Below the pieces are notes generated by a model. It was not told the DNA's origin and made no database searches. It saw only the letters and a program-made list of their open reading frames with translations. DNA of 64,000 nucleotides from Saccharum officinarum (taxonomy: Eukaryota; Streptophyta; Magnoliopsida; Poales; Poaceae): contig CM036170.1 in NCBI GenBank assembly GCA_020631735.1, positions 71,315,737-71,379,736 of the forward strand, read 5' to 3'. Within the stretch, counting starts at the first letter, position 1; each line of letters starts with the position of its first letter. Of this stretch, positions 45,461 through 56,095 are shown piece after piece. The position numbers and the translations under genes are program-made.

Positions 45461-45514
<54 letters not shown>
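45461..45514. repeat. (CT)n microsatellite, about 27 units
   Basis: An uninterrupted CT run of about 54 bp upstream of the DUF688-type gene and just left of the gypsy element. Such GA/CT tracts are common in plant 5' leaders and promoters. Confidence 0.95.
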
Positions 45515-45516
<2 letters not shown>

Positions 45517-45556
45517 ATGTTATTTGAACTTCCAACGACTGTCATGTTTAACCTTC

Positions 45557-45819
45557 TGTCAGCACCCAGCCCCCACCGGATGCTGCTGAGGATGGTACTG
45601 CGACGGGCTTAGCCTCGGCCTCGCCCGCTCTCCAGCCCAAGAGGCTCAGAAGGCCCAACAGCCGCTACGTCAGTCCATCAGGAAGGTGAGACGAGAGCAG
45701 AAACCATGAACAAGTTGTGTCGCATATTTTTATCGATCTAACCACTCATCTGAACTATATTCTTGCTGTTCTTCCCCTGCTCTTCCTTTCCTCTTCCCCA
45801 AGCTGCTGTGCTCCTCACA
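45557..45819 (+). repeat. 5' LTR of gypsy element
   Basis: It begins TGTCAGCACCCAG and ends TGCTCCTCACA. It shares GGATGCTGCTGAGGATGGTA-like and GAGAGCAGAAACCATGAA blocks with the right copy. Confidence 0.85.
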
Positions 45820-45821
45820 AC

Positions 45822-45833
45822 TGGTATCAAGAG
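45822..45833 (+). promoter_or_regulatory. Primer binding site of gypsy element
   Basis: TGGTATCAAGAG lies two bases inside the 5' LTR and resembles the complement of the initiator tRNA-Met 3' end. Confidence 0.6.
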
Positions 45834-45900
45834 ACCCGTCGCCCTGGCAGCTGATCCACCACACCGGCACTACACCCGCTTCCAGCGATCTCTTGGAGCC

Positions 45901-46975
45901 ATGGATCCCCAGCTCAAGATGATTCTCGATGAGATCCAACGGTCGAAGATGGAGTTCGGGCGCCGCTTCGATGACCACGAGGCGCGGTGGGAACGCCGAT
46001 TCTCTGACCTCGACACCGACCGACGCAATTGGGACGCCGCCGTCGACGCCCGATTCGACCTGCTAGAGTTTGCTTGCGGCGAGCTACAACATCTCCGAGT
46101 CGAGCACGACGCACGCGTCGCCGCCCTGGAGACCGCCGTAACAGATCTCGACAAGTGGCTCCCGGAGGTGGAGGGGATCGTCGACGACCTCACTCTGAAG
46201 GTCTAGAAGATGGCCAAGCACTACGACCGCGTGGTGTTCGACTCCGCGCCGCACCAGCCCGGCATCTTCACCAACGCTTCCTCGGCATCCGCCTCTGCTC
46301 TGGCTGGATCAGGCGCCGAACTGCCCAGCGGGCACTGCAATGTTGGGTCCGGTGTCGTCACGACGTGGACCCATGTCCCGGCATCGGGTATGACCCTCGC
46401 CGTCCCCCTCTCATGTTCCGCTTCCCGCTATTTCACTTCACCGTCCACGACCAGTTCCTAATCCCAAACCACATCTTCCCCACTGTCCCCCAATTCCATA
46501 ACCCCACCCAATCAATCCGCCTCCACCAAATCCCTACCCTACACCCTTGCACAAATGTTGCGATGACCCTGATCCCACCCAAATCGCTACCAACCTCGAC
46601 TGCTTACCCAAGCTTCCCTTCCCAAAATTCAACGGAGAGAACCCTCGCCGTTGGTGTCGTCGCTGTGAGAAGTATTTCGCCATATATCAAGTAGATAAAC
46701 CCATGTGGCTCAGTGTTGCCGAGATGTATCTCGAAGGTCCTGTTGATCTTTGGTACCAATCCATCACACCTGAGCTCACGGACGCCTCATGGGAAACTTT
46801 CTGTCAGCTCCTCGACGATCGCTTTGACCGTCAGCACAAGTTGTTGCTTCGCCAACTCTTTAAACGAGAAAATTGCAATTATAGGATACCAAATAACGCG
46901 CTTCACAATTATAGGACTCCAAACATCGACTTCGTTAAAATGACCTTTGAAACATTGACTTCTTGTTTTCCATGA
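45901..46975 (+). pseudogene. Gypsy gag, broken
   Basis: An ATG at 45901 opens a frame rich in charged helix (DEIQRSKMEFGRRFDDHEARW), stopped by TAG at 46204. The frame resumes, then shifts. From about 46580 the retrotransposon Gag core appears (LPFPKFNGENPRRWCRRCEKYF, DLWYQSI, FCQLLDDRFD). The sequence then runs into an unrelated AT-rich stretch and stops at 46975. The zinc knuckle, protease, RT and RNase H that should follow are absent, so a large internal deletion lies near 46880-46975. Confidence 0.75.
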
Positions 46976-47994
46976 CATTTGGTGTTCCGAGAATTCCATT
47001 CAAGCCCTGTGGGAGGACACTCAGGTGCTCTAGTGACTTATCAACGCATTAAGCATCTGTTCTATTGGCCCGGGCTTAAGGTAGCAGTATGGTCGTTCAT
47101 CCAGTTGTGCACCGTCTGTCTCCAAGCTAAGCCAGAACGTGTTCGCTACCCGGGGCTCCTACAACCGCTTCCAGTGCCAGCTCATTCTTGGGAAGTTGTC
47201 AACGTGTTCGCTACCCGGGGCTCCTACAACCGCTTCCAGTGCCAGCTCATTCTTGGGAAGTTGTCCCAATGAACTTCATCGAAGGCCTTCCGCAGTCAGG
47301 CAATGCAAACTCCATCCTTGTTGTCGTCGACAAGTTTTCAAAATTCGCTCACTTCATTCCCATGAAGCATCCCTTCACGACAGCGGTGGTAGCAAAGTTA
47401 TTCATGGACACTGTCTTCCGTTTACATGGCCTCCCCACTGCCATCATATCCGATCGCGACCGAGTGTTCACCCGTAAGTTTTGGCAACTACTTTTCCGTG
47501 CTGCTGGTACTAACCTTCGTCTTAGTTCATCTTATCACCTCCAGACTGATGGCCAAACTGAGCGGGTTAATCATTGTTTAGAGACATATTTACGTTGCTT
47601 TGTGGACGCATGTCCTTCTCAGTGGAGCAAGTGGCTGTCCTTGGCCGAATTTTGGTACAATTCATCTTCACACTCAGCTTTGGGTTGCTCTCCGTTCAAG
47701 GTGCTGTATGGTCACCAGCCTCGGCACTTTGGCCTTGACATTGACTCTTTGGCGCCACTGCCTGATATGCTGACCTGGATACAAAACAAAGAAGTTATGT
47801 TGGAATTGGTTAAGCAACACATGCTGCGCGTGCAAGCTAGAATGAAGAAGCAAGCAGACAAGGGTCGCTCGGAGCGCAACTTCGCTGTCGGTGACATGGT
47901 GTTCCTCAAAATTGCAGCCCTATGTGTCAGTCGTTTGTGGCTCACCGTTCTAGCAACAAGCTTCGTTTCCGGTTCTTTGGCCCATTCAAGATCA
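46976..47994 (+). pseudogene. Gypsy integrase, broken
   Basis: It opens with the integrase HHCC zinc finger (GGHSGALVTYQRIKHLFYW, CTVCLQAKPERV). It continues with the DDE core (NSILVVVDKFSKFAHF, ISDRDRVFTRKFW, YHLQTDGQTERVN) and the C-terminal part to the Helitron insertion at 47994/47995. A direct 65-bp duplication (47136-47200 and 47201-47265) between the zinc finger and core shifts the frame, and a further shift occurs near 47910. The rest of the protein resumes at 51586 and again at 54946. Confidence 0.85.
47136..47265. repeat. 65-bp perfect tandem duplication in gypsy integrase
   Basis: AACGTGTTCGCTACCCGGGG starts at both 47136 and 47201, and the copies are the same through the unit except perhaps the last base or two. 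Its length is not a multiple of three, so it breaks the frame. Confidence 0.9.
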
Positions 47995-48516
47995 CTAGAA
48001 CATCAGGCGCAGGGCGCCCTACAATAAATTAAAGAAAACAAGCATATTACACACTTCATCATATGGACTGTGGTAGCTAAAATCTAAGGACATATATTTA
48101 TATATAGAGACATGCATATATTACACAAATAGAGCAACCACATATCTTACATGTCCTAATTTTAAAAGGAAATGAAAAAAATCCCCCATTTTTACCGTGG
48201 GACAACATTTAACCACGGACCACGGGTGCCATGAAGCAGGTGTCATTTAAATAGTTCACCAAAATATCTGGTTGACTAATACAGTTATTTCACTGCCAAA
48301 CAGAGAGCAATAAACGATCTGACATATACAAAAGTTCTGGCCGCAGCTGGTGGACACAAAAAGGAGTGTTTCTTTGCGTCTACGAATGCTTGTCTATGCT
48401 GCAGATGAGAAATATATGAGACATGCATAACTAAGCATCATGTAACTTAAATACACTAACTGGAAAAGCCCAACAACCGACCAAAGCTACATTCCAGAAG
48501 AGATTTCAGGGCCTTG

Positions 48517-48890
48517 CCAAAGGATGTTAGATCAGTTGGTCTAGCACTCCGGCGGCACCCCTCAGGTCCCGAGTTCGACTCCCGGTGGGAGCGAATTTCA
48601 GGTCTGAGGGTTAAAAAAACCCCCTCGCTGGTCCCGTGTGCCAAAGCACTAGTGGTGCGGCCCGTCCGGCCTGCGGCAACGGAAGTCTGGGCAACGGATG
48701 ACCCGGCCTACGGGCAACGGAAGTCACCGGCCCGGCACCGGCCCAGGTAACGGTCCCCGCGGTGTCCGCTCCTAGTGTCGGGACGGGGCCAAGGTTCGGG
48801 GGTTTTCTCGGCTCGGGGAACTGAGAATTCCTTCTTATTTGAAAGCCGTGGGGCCGGTCTTTCCCCCACCGGGTCGAGTTTTTTTTTTTT
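48517..48890 (+). mobile_element. tRNA-derived SINE with 16-bp target duplication
   Basis: The head resembles a tRNA gene: A-box-like TTAGATCAGTTGG near 48528 and B box GAGTTCGACTCCC near 48571. About 300 bp of unrelated GC-rich body follow, ending in a T run (48879-48890). AGATTTCAGGGCCTTG flanks both sides exactly (48501-48516 and 48891-48906). The length is longer than most grass SINEs and the tail is T rather than A, which some Poaceae families share. Confidence 0.85.
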
Positions 48891-48906
48891 AGATTTCAGG
48901 GCCTTG

Positions 48907-50415
48907 GCCATCGACGAGGAGAATTTGTACTGATGCCTGCATCTGTAGCAGTGGGCCGCAATGAAGTATGGTAAAAAATATTACTATTATTATGTTTCAA
49001 ACACTCAAAGAAAGAAGCAAATTATAAATTCATGCATAACAATAACACTTATGAGAAGCAAGAGTTTCATTTTTTTGAGAAACATATCAGGAATCACGGT
49101 AAGTATTTTTTGCTATGCTTAAATCTCACCAGGTAGGAAAGGATACAATATTACGTAGAGATGGCTTATCAGGTAGGAAAAGATACAATATTGCTATGGC
49201 TCACAAGGAACCACACCTTTTTTTCTTAAGAGAAAATCCATCTCTACGCTAAGCCTGCAGCTTTTGTGAAGTGTGAACATCACAGTATTTGAAACAAAGC
49301 AAGTTCACGGGTTTCAAAATTCCAACAGGGTAACCATGCTTTAGGGACACATCACTTGACAGCTAAACCAAACCTTAACATTCTAAACAGCAAGAAAAGA
49401 AATAAATGCAAATAAAACATCTCATGACGAGCCATTTCATTTCAGCTATTATTTATCAGTTTATGTAGCATACAATTGATTAAGGCCACACAAGCCGGAA
49501 TTCTTTCCTTGAAACACGCACTCATTATGTTAAATGAAACAGGGAACTAACTGTATGAAGTGTGTCAGTCTACAGCTCTTCCCGAAACCTCTCCATGTGC
49601 CATAGACAAGAACAGCCCTCGCCATTTGCTCACTACCATGCATTTATATGGTCGACAGAAAGAACAAAGTGGATCTAGCAAGGCTAAGATGAATGGTTGG
49701 TCTGATTCTTCTGTAACCTACGAAACAACTGTTTCTTTCTTTCTCTGTTTGTTAAAGGGCTGATAGGACAGCAAAGCTTAAGCATTGGAAGGATGGATTC
49801 ATTTCTACACTGCAGCATTACTGGTTAGGGACAAAACTACTCTGGTCTGGTTTCATCTAGATCGATGGTGAACTTGCTGGTGGGAGGAGCCTTTCAAGAA
49901 GAGAGAGGCAACAGCTCCCACATGCACAACAACAGATATCTACAGGCTGGTCTAGTTTGTTGTGTTCATCATTGTTCCATTCATGGGATTCTTACTGCTA
50001 GTGTTCCTCTAGTTATTTCCAAACATGCTTCCATCAACTTTCCGGGACAAAATGAAAGGAGAGGTATGTTCTTGACTATTTGTAGGTTGCAACTACCTGA
50101 CATTATATTGCTTATTACCTGCCATGAGTCTCTGCAACCAAAATACTACCATACGCTCAAGTCATGAACCATCTGTAGTAAACTATTAATACATTATTTC
50201 AATCGATTAGCATACCCTGCTGATGCCATTTGAATTAATATTTGCTTATTATTTCTCTATTGCAATGATTGGCTCACGGGTGCTTCTCCTTGCTGTACAG
50301 GAAGCATAAAAAAGGAAACCGACAGCAATAACGGAGTATGCAAAATTTTTGGCAGATATCGCAAAAGAAATGACAAAGGAAGTTCAAATATCTCGGAAAT
50401 GAGTAGATGGCTTAC
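48907..50415. other. Helitron interior, no gene recognised
   Basis: AT-rich sequence. Downstream (minus strand) of the bHLH exon I looked for the second half of the bHLH domain and did not find it. Confidence 0.5.
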
Positions 50416-50772
50416 GCGGTAGATGTAGCTGGAGGGGATGAGGGAGGCGAGCGAGGCGAGGTGGTCATTCATGAGGCGCCGCCGGTTGCGCTCCACGGCT
50501 ATGTGCGTCATCCGGTGGCTCTCGACCTCATGGGGCTTCTCGCGCCTCTCCTGTAGTGGCGCAGCGCGCGCAGCCTTCCTCTTCCTCCGCCTCTTGGTCT
50601 TGGCCACGAGCGCAGACACTGTCACAGGAGCCGCCGCCGCGGCCGCAGCTCTCAAGCAGAGGTCAGAAACGGCGCACGCGCCGTCATGCTTCTGCTCCTC
50701 CACCACCACGACGGTCGCGCATTGGAGCAGAGCTAGGAGGGCATCTGCTGCGCCGCCGCAGCCACCGCGGTG
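50416..50772 (-). pseudogene. Captured first-exon fragment of a bHLH transcription factor
   Basis: The frame contains a basic region ([13 protein letters not shown]) and the start of the bHLH domain, [18 protein letters not shown], with the DNA-contacting H-E-R residues. It then has [16 protein letters not shown] and a splice donor GTAAGC at 50415. The sequence is closest to the bHLH94/96/FAMA-type group. The loop and second helix are not found downstream, and the open frame has no Met before an upstream stop. It lies in sense orientation inside a Helitron, the usual setting for captured exons. DNA binding requires dimerisation through the missing helix, so no functional protein is expected. 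Confidence 0.75.
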
Positions 50773-51585
50773 CTAGTGCTGACCGTCTGCTTAAAAATCC
50801 ATGACCGAGGACGAGGCATAAGGACAGATCAGGCGATGGATCTGACCACCCAGGCGACGGATCCAACCACGCAGCCAGTGGATCCGGCCGAGGAGTTGCC
50901 GGAGCTGCAGCCGGCTAAAGTCGACCATTGACTCGGAGAAAGTAAAGGGAGAAGAGGAGAGGCCGTAAGGCATGGTAGTCGCCGGAGACGGTGGGATGGT
51001 GCCCTCCTTCACGGATCGAGGGGAAGGCCAGAGCCAGGGCTGCTTTCCTCATTGATACGTCGCAGCACGCCTCCTCCTCCACAGTCCAGAAGCGCTCCAC
51101 CAACACGGCGAGGTAGAGTGGAGAGGAGGAAAGAGGCGGCGGCGGATAGGGCTTTGGGAGCCGCCCAAGACGTCGGTGCTGGACACGGCGAGGCGGAGGG
51201 GAGCGTAGGGAAGATGAGGCGGCGGCTAGGGTTTCGGGCGCCACCCAAGCGCCGATGCGGGAGCGAGGAGAGGAGAGAAAGGCGAGAGGGATCGGGAGGT
51301 GGGGGCAGGCTGCGCCGCTGCGGTGCAGGGTGGGAGCGGGGGGTTTCTGGAAAGTTGCAAGGGTGTTTTCGAAACAACGACTCGTTGCTTTCTGCACGTA
51401 AAAATAAAATTTATTTTAGGGATCTTTATGAAACATATCAGAACATGTTTACTGTTCTGGAGGGATGAGTTGGACTGCGGGTTGATTTCCGAAAAGAAGA
51501 GGGGCTTTTTGTAAAACATCCAGAGACCAGCAAGGCTCCGAATTCTCCCGTGCGAGCAATCGGGAGCAGTCTTTAAGGAACCTGA
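50773..51585. other. GC-rich 5' end of Helitron
   Basis: High-GC frames on both strands without domains. It may be further captured leader or promoter sequence of the bHLH donor gene. Confidence 0.4.
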
Positions 51586-51636
51586 TTCAGAGGATTGGCG
51601 CTGTGGCCTATAAGCTTGAGCTGCCGCCGTCAACTG

Positions 51637-54600
51637 TAAAAATGGCGACGGGTAAAATCCACGCGGATACTTGTCTCAGGTATCCGCGCCCACGAGAGTA
51701 TTTTTTGTGCCTGTATCCGTGCCCGCTACCCGCCACGGGCAGCAACTTCCGCCCGTGCCCGCTATCCGCGGGCAAAACATGCCCGCGGGCATGCCCGCAT
51801 AACCGCCAGAAATATAAATAGATCACATTTACACATACACAAATACTCAATCCAAATAGTTCAGTAGTTCTAGTTCACCACACATAGCACATCCAACAGT
51901 ACATTACAGGCTAGGCCTATCAGGCGACCATACAAGAACACATTATTCAACAGCTAAATCTTCCAAGTGATGCAAACAAACAAGAGATGAACAAATTAAT
52001 TAGTCGGAATTCGCTCTAGTGATGCAAGATTCATCTTTCATATCTTCTTCATTGTCTTCAAGGCATGACCAAAAGCTATTGAACCTTCCATCACCATCAT
52101 CTACATTCAAGTTCAAACATTAGTAGCTGCAGTACACAGTTCATGTATTAATAAAAAAGAATTCATTGTAAATGCACATTTTTATACCTTTGAGATTGTG
52201 ACGAAGCCAACTTTGGCTGCACATCAAAGCTTCTAACATTTTAGGAGTCAGACGACTGCGATGCTCACTTAAAACCCTCCCACTAGTACTGAATGCCGAT
52301 TCAGAAGCTACTGTGGTTATTGGAATAGCTAAAATGTCACGAGCAATTAGCCTCAAAGTAGGATAACGAGCTCCCTCCAACTTCCACCAGCCAAGGATAT
52401 CAAAATAATCATTCTCATCATGAGGAAGAGTGTCCTCTTCCAAGTAGCGATCAAGCTCATTCTTTCTTCTAACAAAGCTTGTAGTCTTCTTATTTGCAGC
52501 AAGGGTTTTAAATATGGACAACACAGCAGCTGCACTAACAGTAGAAGGGGCACCACCAGAGGATGTAGCCACAGAGTCTTGGTCTTTCACATTATAATGT
52601 TTCATCAAACCAGTAAGCAACTCATGGGCTTCTGTAACATATTGTCCAGCGGCCTCTTCTCCAAAAAGGGCAATATAGCAAGCATGTAACATTGTCATCT
52701 TAAGACGTGGATCAAGAATAACAGCAACAGCCATAAGACCATGGATATCAGCCCAATACTTATCATACTTTTCTATCATTGCAGCAGACATGTTCCTAAT
52801 AATTTCATTTTCATCATGACCCCAAGAGTTGAGTTTAAGTTTAATCTCACATACTTTAGGGAAGAACAGGTTAGCTGTAACATATTTTGTCCCAGAAAAC
52901 AGCTCAGTAAGCTCATAGAATAACCCTAATTTCTCACAAACATTAGTAGCAAATGTCCAATCATCTGCTGCTGGACAATCATAGTTCCTATCAAGCTCAC
53001 CCAAACGTTCAAAGACCTTCCTATAAGGTATAGCAATGCTAAGCATGATGAAGGTCGAGTTCCATCTAGTTTTGCAGTCTAAATGCAACTTCTTGTTCAA
53101 TTCAACATTTTCATCTAGAGCAGTTTTCTCAAACTTTTCATACCTTTTTGGGGTAGCAATCCAATAAGCAACACTATCTCGGATGTTCGCAATAGCAGTT
53201 CCAATTACTGCCATCCCATCTTTCACAATGAGGTTGAGAATATGTGCACAACACCGCATGTGCAGCCATTTTCCTTTCAATAGCATATTAGTTGCCCCCA
53301 GCCTTGTGTCCATTAAGCCAATCATGTTATCATTGGCACTGCAATTGTCAAGAGTCACGGTTGATACCCTCCGATCAAGATCCCAACTCTGGAGGCATTT
53401 ATGCAATGCATCACAAATAACCTCTCCTGTGTGGGGGCATGGCACATATATAAACCTACATCAAACAATGCAATAATTCAGCTGGACAGTTCATAAAATG
53501 TGTTGGACAACAAGCAAGAATTCAGCTGGACATAATTAACATAATTATGCAATCTGGACAGCAAGCAAAATTAAGATATTCACCTCAATATGCAGCTTCT
53601 AAGCGTCCATGAGTCATCAATAAAATGTCCAGTCACTGCCATATAGCCTCTTTTTTGATTTTCAGCTATCCAAAGGTCAGTTGTGATAGCAACACGACAA
53701 TTTGTCTTTTGCAAAAATATCCTAGCTTTCCTTTTCTCTCCCTCATAGAAACTCACAATATCCCTTCTAACAGTGTTTCTAGTTGCCATTTTGAACAAAG
53801 GTTGTAATGCACTAACAAATTTACGAAAGCCATGGTGATCAACAATGGACAACGGGTACTCGTGTAGTACAATCATGGAATACAGAGCTTTTCTAGCTAC
53901 ATCTTGATCAAACACATAGTTTTCTACAGATACTGCCCCCTTTTCAGTGGTTCCAAACCTCAAATTAGTTTGTATTTTTGTTCCTGGCTTCTTGTTATTG
54001 TAGATACAAGTTCTCAAATGAGTTTTCAAGTGAGTTGTACCATTTCTTGATGTGGCTGAAAGGTTCTTGTTGCAGTGGTTGCACTTGGCCTTCCATATTC
54101 CATCAACTTTTATCTTTTCAAAGTCATTCCAGACTGCCGAAGTGAGCTTTCTCTTTGAAGGCCGCCCACCATCATCTGAGTCCTCCTCCCCCTCTGATAC
54201 TTGCACAACATCCACGGCTTTGTCCTCCTCAGTACCAACTGCTACAGCAGTTGCTTGGGAGCTTTGCACTTGGGAGCTACCAGGGGTTGCCATTGTAGCT
54301 GCACGTCACAAAAAGCACAAGATCTAGAATATCTCAACATCCACTAAAAAGCACAAGATTTGCAGATCTGCTGCCAGCCATCAAGGATAAGTGATTAAGT
54401 GTAGTAGCTAGTGAACTTGCTTTTGAACTTGCACAGTGGGGAGATGACAGTGGCCTGCGGGTCGGAGACGGCGGCCTGCACGGCGGAGCAGGACTTGCAG
54501 GAGCAGCCGAGCAGGGGGTGGAGGAGCAGGAGGCGCCGTGGAGGAGCAGGGAGCTGCGCGCCGGCGTGGGGAGGGGCTGGGCCGCCGGGGGAGCCGCGCG

Positions 54601-54937
54601 ACCGCGTGGGGAGGGAGGTGCGTCCGCCGCGCGATGCTGCGAGTCGAGGAGCCTGGGCGATTTGGTGAACGGCGGCTCTGATGGGGATGAAAATTTGGGA
54701 TGGAAACCCTAAAACCTGATGTATATATACCTCTTTCTTAAGGGTCCCACATGTCAGTGCGGGTTTGACGGGTTTGCGGATACGGGCATGCTATTTTCTT
54801 ACCCGCTAGTCAATGCCCGTTGGGCACAACCCTGCACCCGCGCCCGTGCCCGCGGGCACAACTTCGCGCCCGTATCCGCGCCCGCTGGGTCTGGTGCCCG
54901 CGGGTACGCGGATTTTCTTTGCCCATTGCCATTTTTA
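51637..54937 (-). mobile_element. Complete hAT DNA transposon inserted in gypsy pol
   Basis: The ends TAAAAATGGCGACGGGTAAA and its near-complement TTTGCCCATTGCCATTTTTA form terminal inverted repeats of about 20 bp with mismatches. The 8-bp duplication GTCAACTG lies at 51629-51636 and 54938-54945. Subterminal regions are full of GCCCGC and GCGGGC motifs on both sides, as known for Ac-like elements. The internal transposase frame is unbroken. Confidence 0.92.
52000..54293 (-). CDS. hAT (Ac-like) transposase
   Basis: Three exons, 54293-53584, 53455-52188 and 52100-52000, with GT/AG introns, join to 692 residues without a stop. In order they give an acidic N-terminus, a BED zinc finger (VWNDFEKIKVDGIWKAKCNH, then C, H and H in NLSATSRNGTTHLKTH), the catalytic-core blocks ITTDLWIAENQKRGYMAVT and TLDNCSANDN, a helical insertion with CCAHILNL, and the hAT C-terminal dimerisation domain (WWKLEGARYPTLRLIARDIL, PITTVASESAFSTSGRVLS). 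Exon 3 adds a short acidic tail. The transposase cuts and pastes the element in the nucleus. The length fits the family. Intactness plus matching ends make this a candidate autonomous element. Confidence 0.9.
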
Positions 54938-54978
54938 GTCAACTGTCATCCACGATATGTTTCACGTGTCTTAGCTGA

Positions 54979-55220
54979 GGCACCGTTTAGATGCCAAAAA
55001 TTTTGCCAAAATTTTCAGATTCTCTGTCACATCGAATCTTTGAACATATGCATGAAGCATTAAATATAGATAAAAAATAAAACTAATTACACAGTTTAGA
55101 CGAAATGGACGAGACAAATCTTTTAAGCCTAATTAGACCATGATTGGATAATATTTACCAAATAACAACGAAACTGCTACAGTAGCGTTTCGCCAAAAAT
55201 TTTGCCAACTAAACAGCCCC
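54979..55220. mobile_element. MITE with TTTAG-type ends in gypsy pol
   Basis: It starts GGCACCGTTTAGATG and ends CAACTAAACAGCCCC. The triplet TGA flanks it (54976-54978 and 55221-55223). Removing the element and one TGA restores the gypsy frame across the site, so the 3-bp duplication is real. Confidence 0.8.
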
Positions 55221-55463
55221 TGAAGCTTTCGCCTAGTGGTCAGCAGGTCTCACCTTCACTTCCTTCTGATTTGCCTTAGTTTCTGTGCCATATAAAGTGC
55301 TACAACATCGCTAGACCGCTGGTGACAAGCCTATTGAGCAAGGCCTCATCCAGTGGACACACTCCCCATCGGAGCTGGCAACATGGGAAGATCTTCTTCA
55401 GCTCTGTCAGGACTTTCGGCGTGCACCGGCCTGGGGACATGCCGGTTCGGAAGAGGAGGGGGA
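55221..55463 (+). pseudogene. C-terminal end of gypsy polyprotein
   Basis: The frame resumes after the MITE and passes one stop. It shows the chromodomain-like end LIQWSHSPSELATWEDLLQL (55344-55403) followed by HAGSEEEGDVS and the 3' LTR. It belongs with the integrase part left of the Helitron. Confidence 0.75.
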
Positions 55464-55742
55464 TGTCAGCACCTATCCTATCCCCCACCTGATGCTGCTG
55501 AGGATGGTACTGCGATGGGCTCAGCCTTGGCCTCGCCCGCGCTCCAACCCAAGAGGCTCAGAAGGCCCATCCTGGAGGACCTAGTGCTAGTCAGTATATG
55601 TAGGAAGGCAAGACGAGAGCAGAAACCATGAATAAATTGTATCACATATTTTTATCAATCTAAGCACTCATCTAAACTATATTCCTTGCTGTTCTTCTCC
55701 TGCTCTTCCTTTCCCCTTCCCCAAGCTGCTGTGCTCCTGACA
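55464..55742 (+). repeat. 3' LTR of gypsy element
   Basis: It begins TGTCAGCACCTATCC, ends TGCTCCTGACA, and is followed by the duplicated CCTTC. Confidence 0.85.
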
Positions 55743-56095
55743 CCTTCTCATAAATTTTTGAGGCAAAGTTCCAAATTTCAGCGGGCTCCTCTATTTCAAC
55801 CAAAAAATAGACGAAAAGATTCAAAGTTCATGTTAGAGACAGTAGAGTTTAGTTGCTAATGGGGAAGTTTCATTTCCATCCTTGATCCTTGATTCTGTGC
55901 GTATCACAGGCCTGTGTCTGAACTTCGGGCCATGCTGGGCCGAAAGGTTATCCGATAGATGAGGCCCATAAGCAAATGCAAATGGGCCTTCTAGTAGTAT
56001 AGAGCAACAAGAACCTAAAACCCGCATTCCATCCCACTGCCGAGGAACGATTCCCCTCGCACAATCGTACTGTTCACCTCAAACCCCTGCCAGCC

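Larger units (their letters stand above)
47995..51585 (-). mobile_element. Helitron inserted in gypsy integrase, minus orientation
   Basis: On the minus strand the element starts TCAGGTTCCTTAAAG after A. It ends with a hairpin GGCGC-CCT-GCGCC, eleven bases later CTAG, then T. The host bases are A at 47994 and T at 51586, the A|T target of Helitrons. The gypsy reading frame on the two sides joins without gain or loss of a base, which fixes both ends. No Rep/helicase is encoded, so it is non-autonomous. It carries a bHLH exon and a SINE. Confidence 0.85.
45557..55742 (+). mobile_element. Old Ty3/gypsy element with later nested insertions
   Basis: The two ends are related LTRs (263 and 279 bp, TG...CA) flanked by the same 5 bp, CCTTC (45552-45556 and 55743-55747). 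Inside are a primer site, gag, integrase and the polyprotein C-terminus in the right order. Protease, RT and RNase H are missing. The LTRs differ by many substitutions and indels, so the insertion is old. A Helitron, an hAT element and a MITE account for about 7.1 kb of the 10.2 kb span. Confidence 0.88.
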
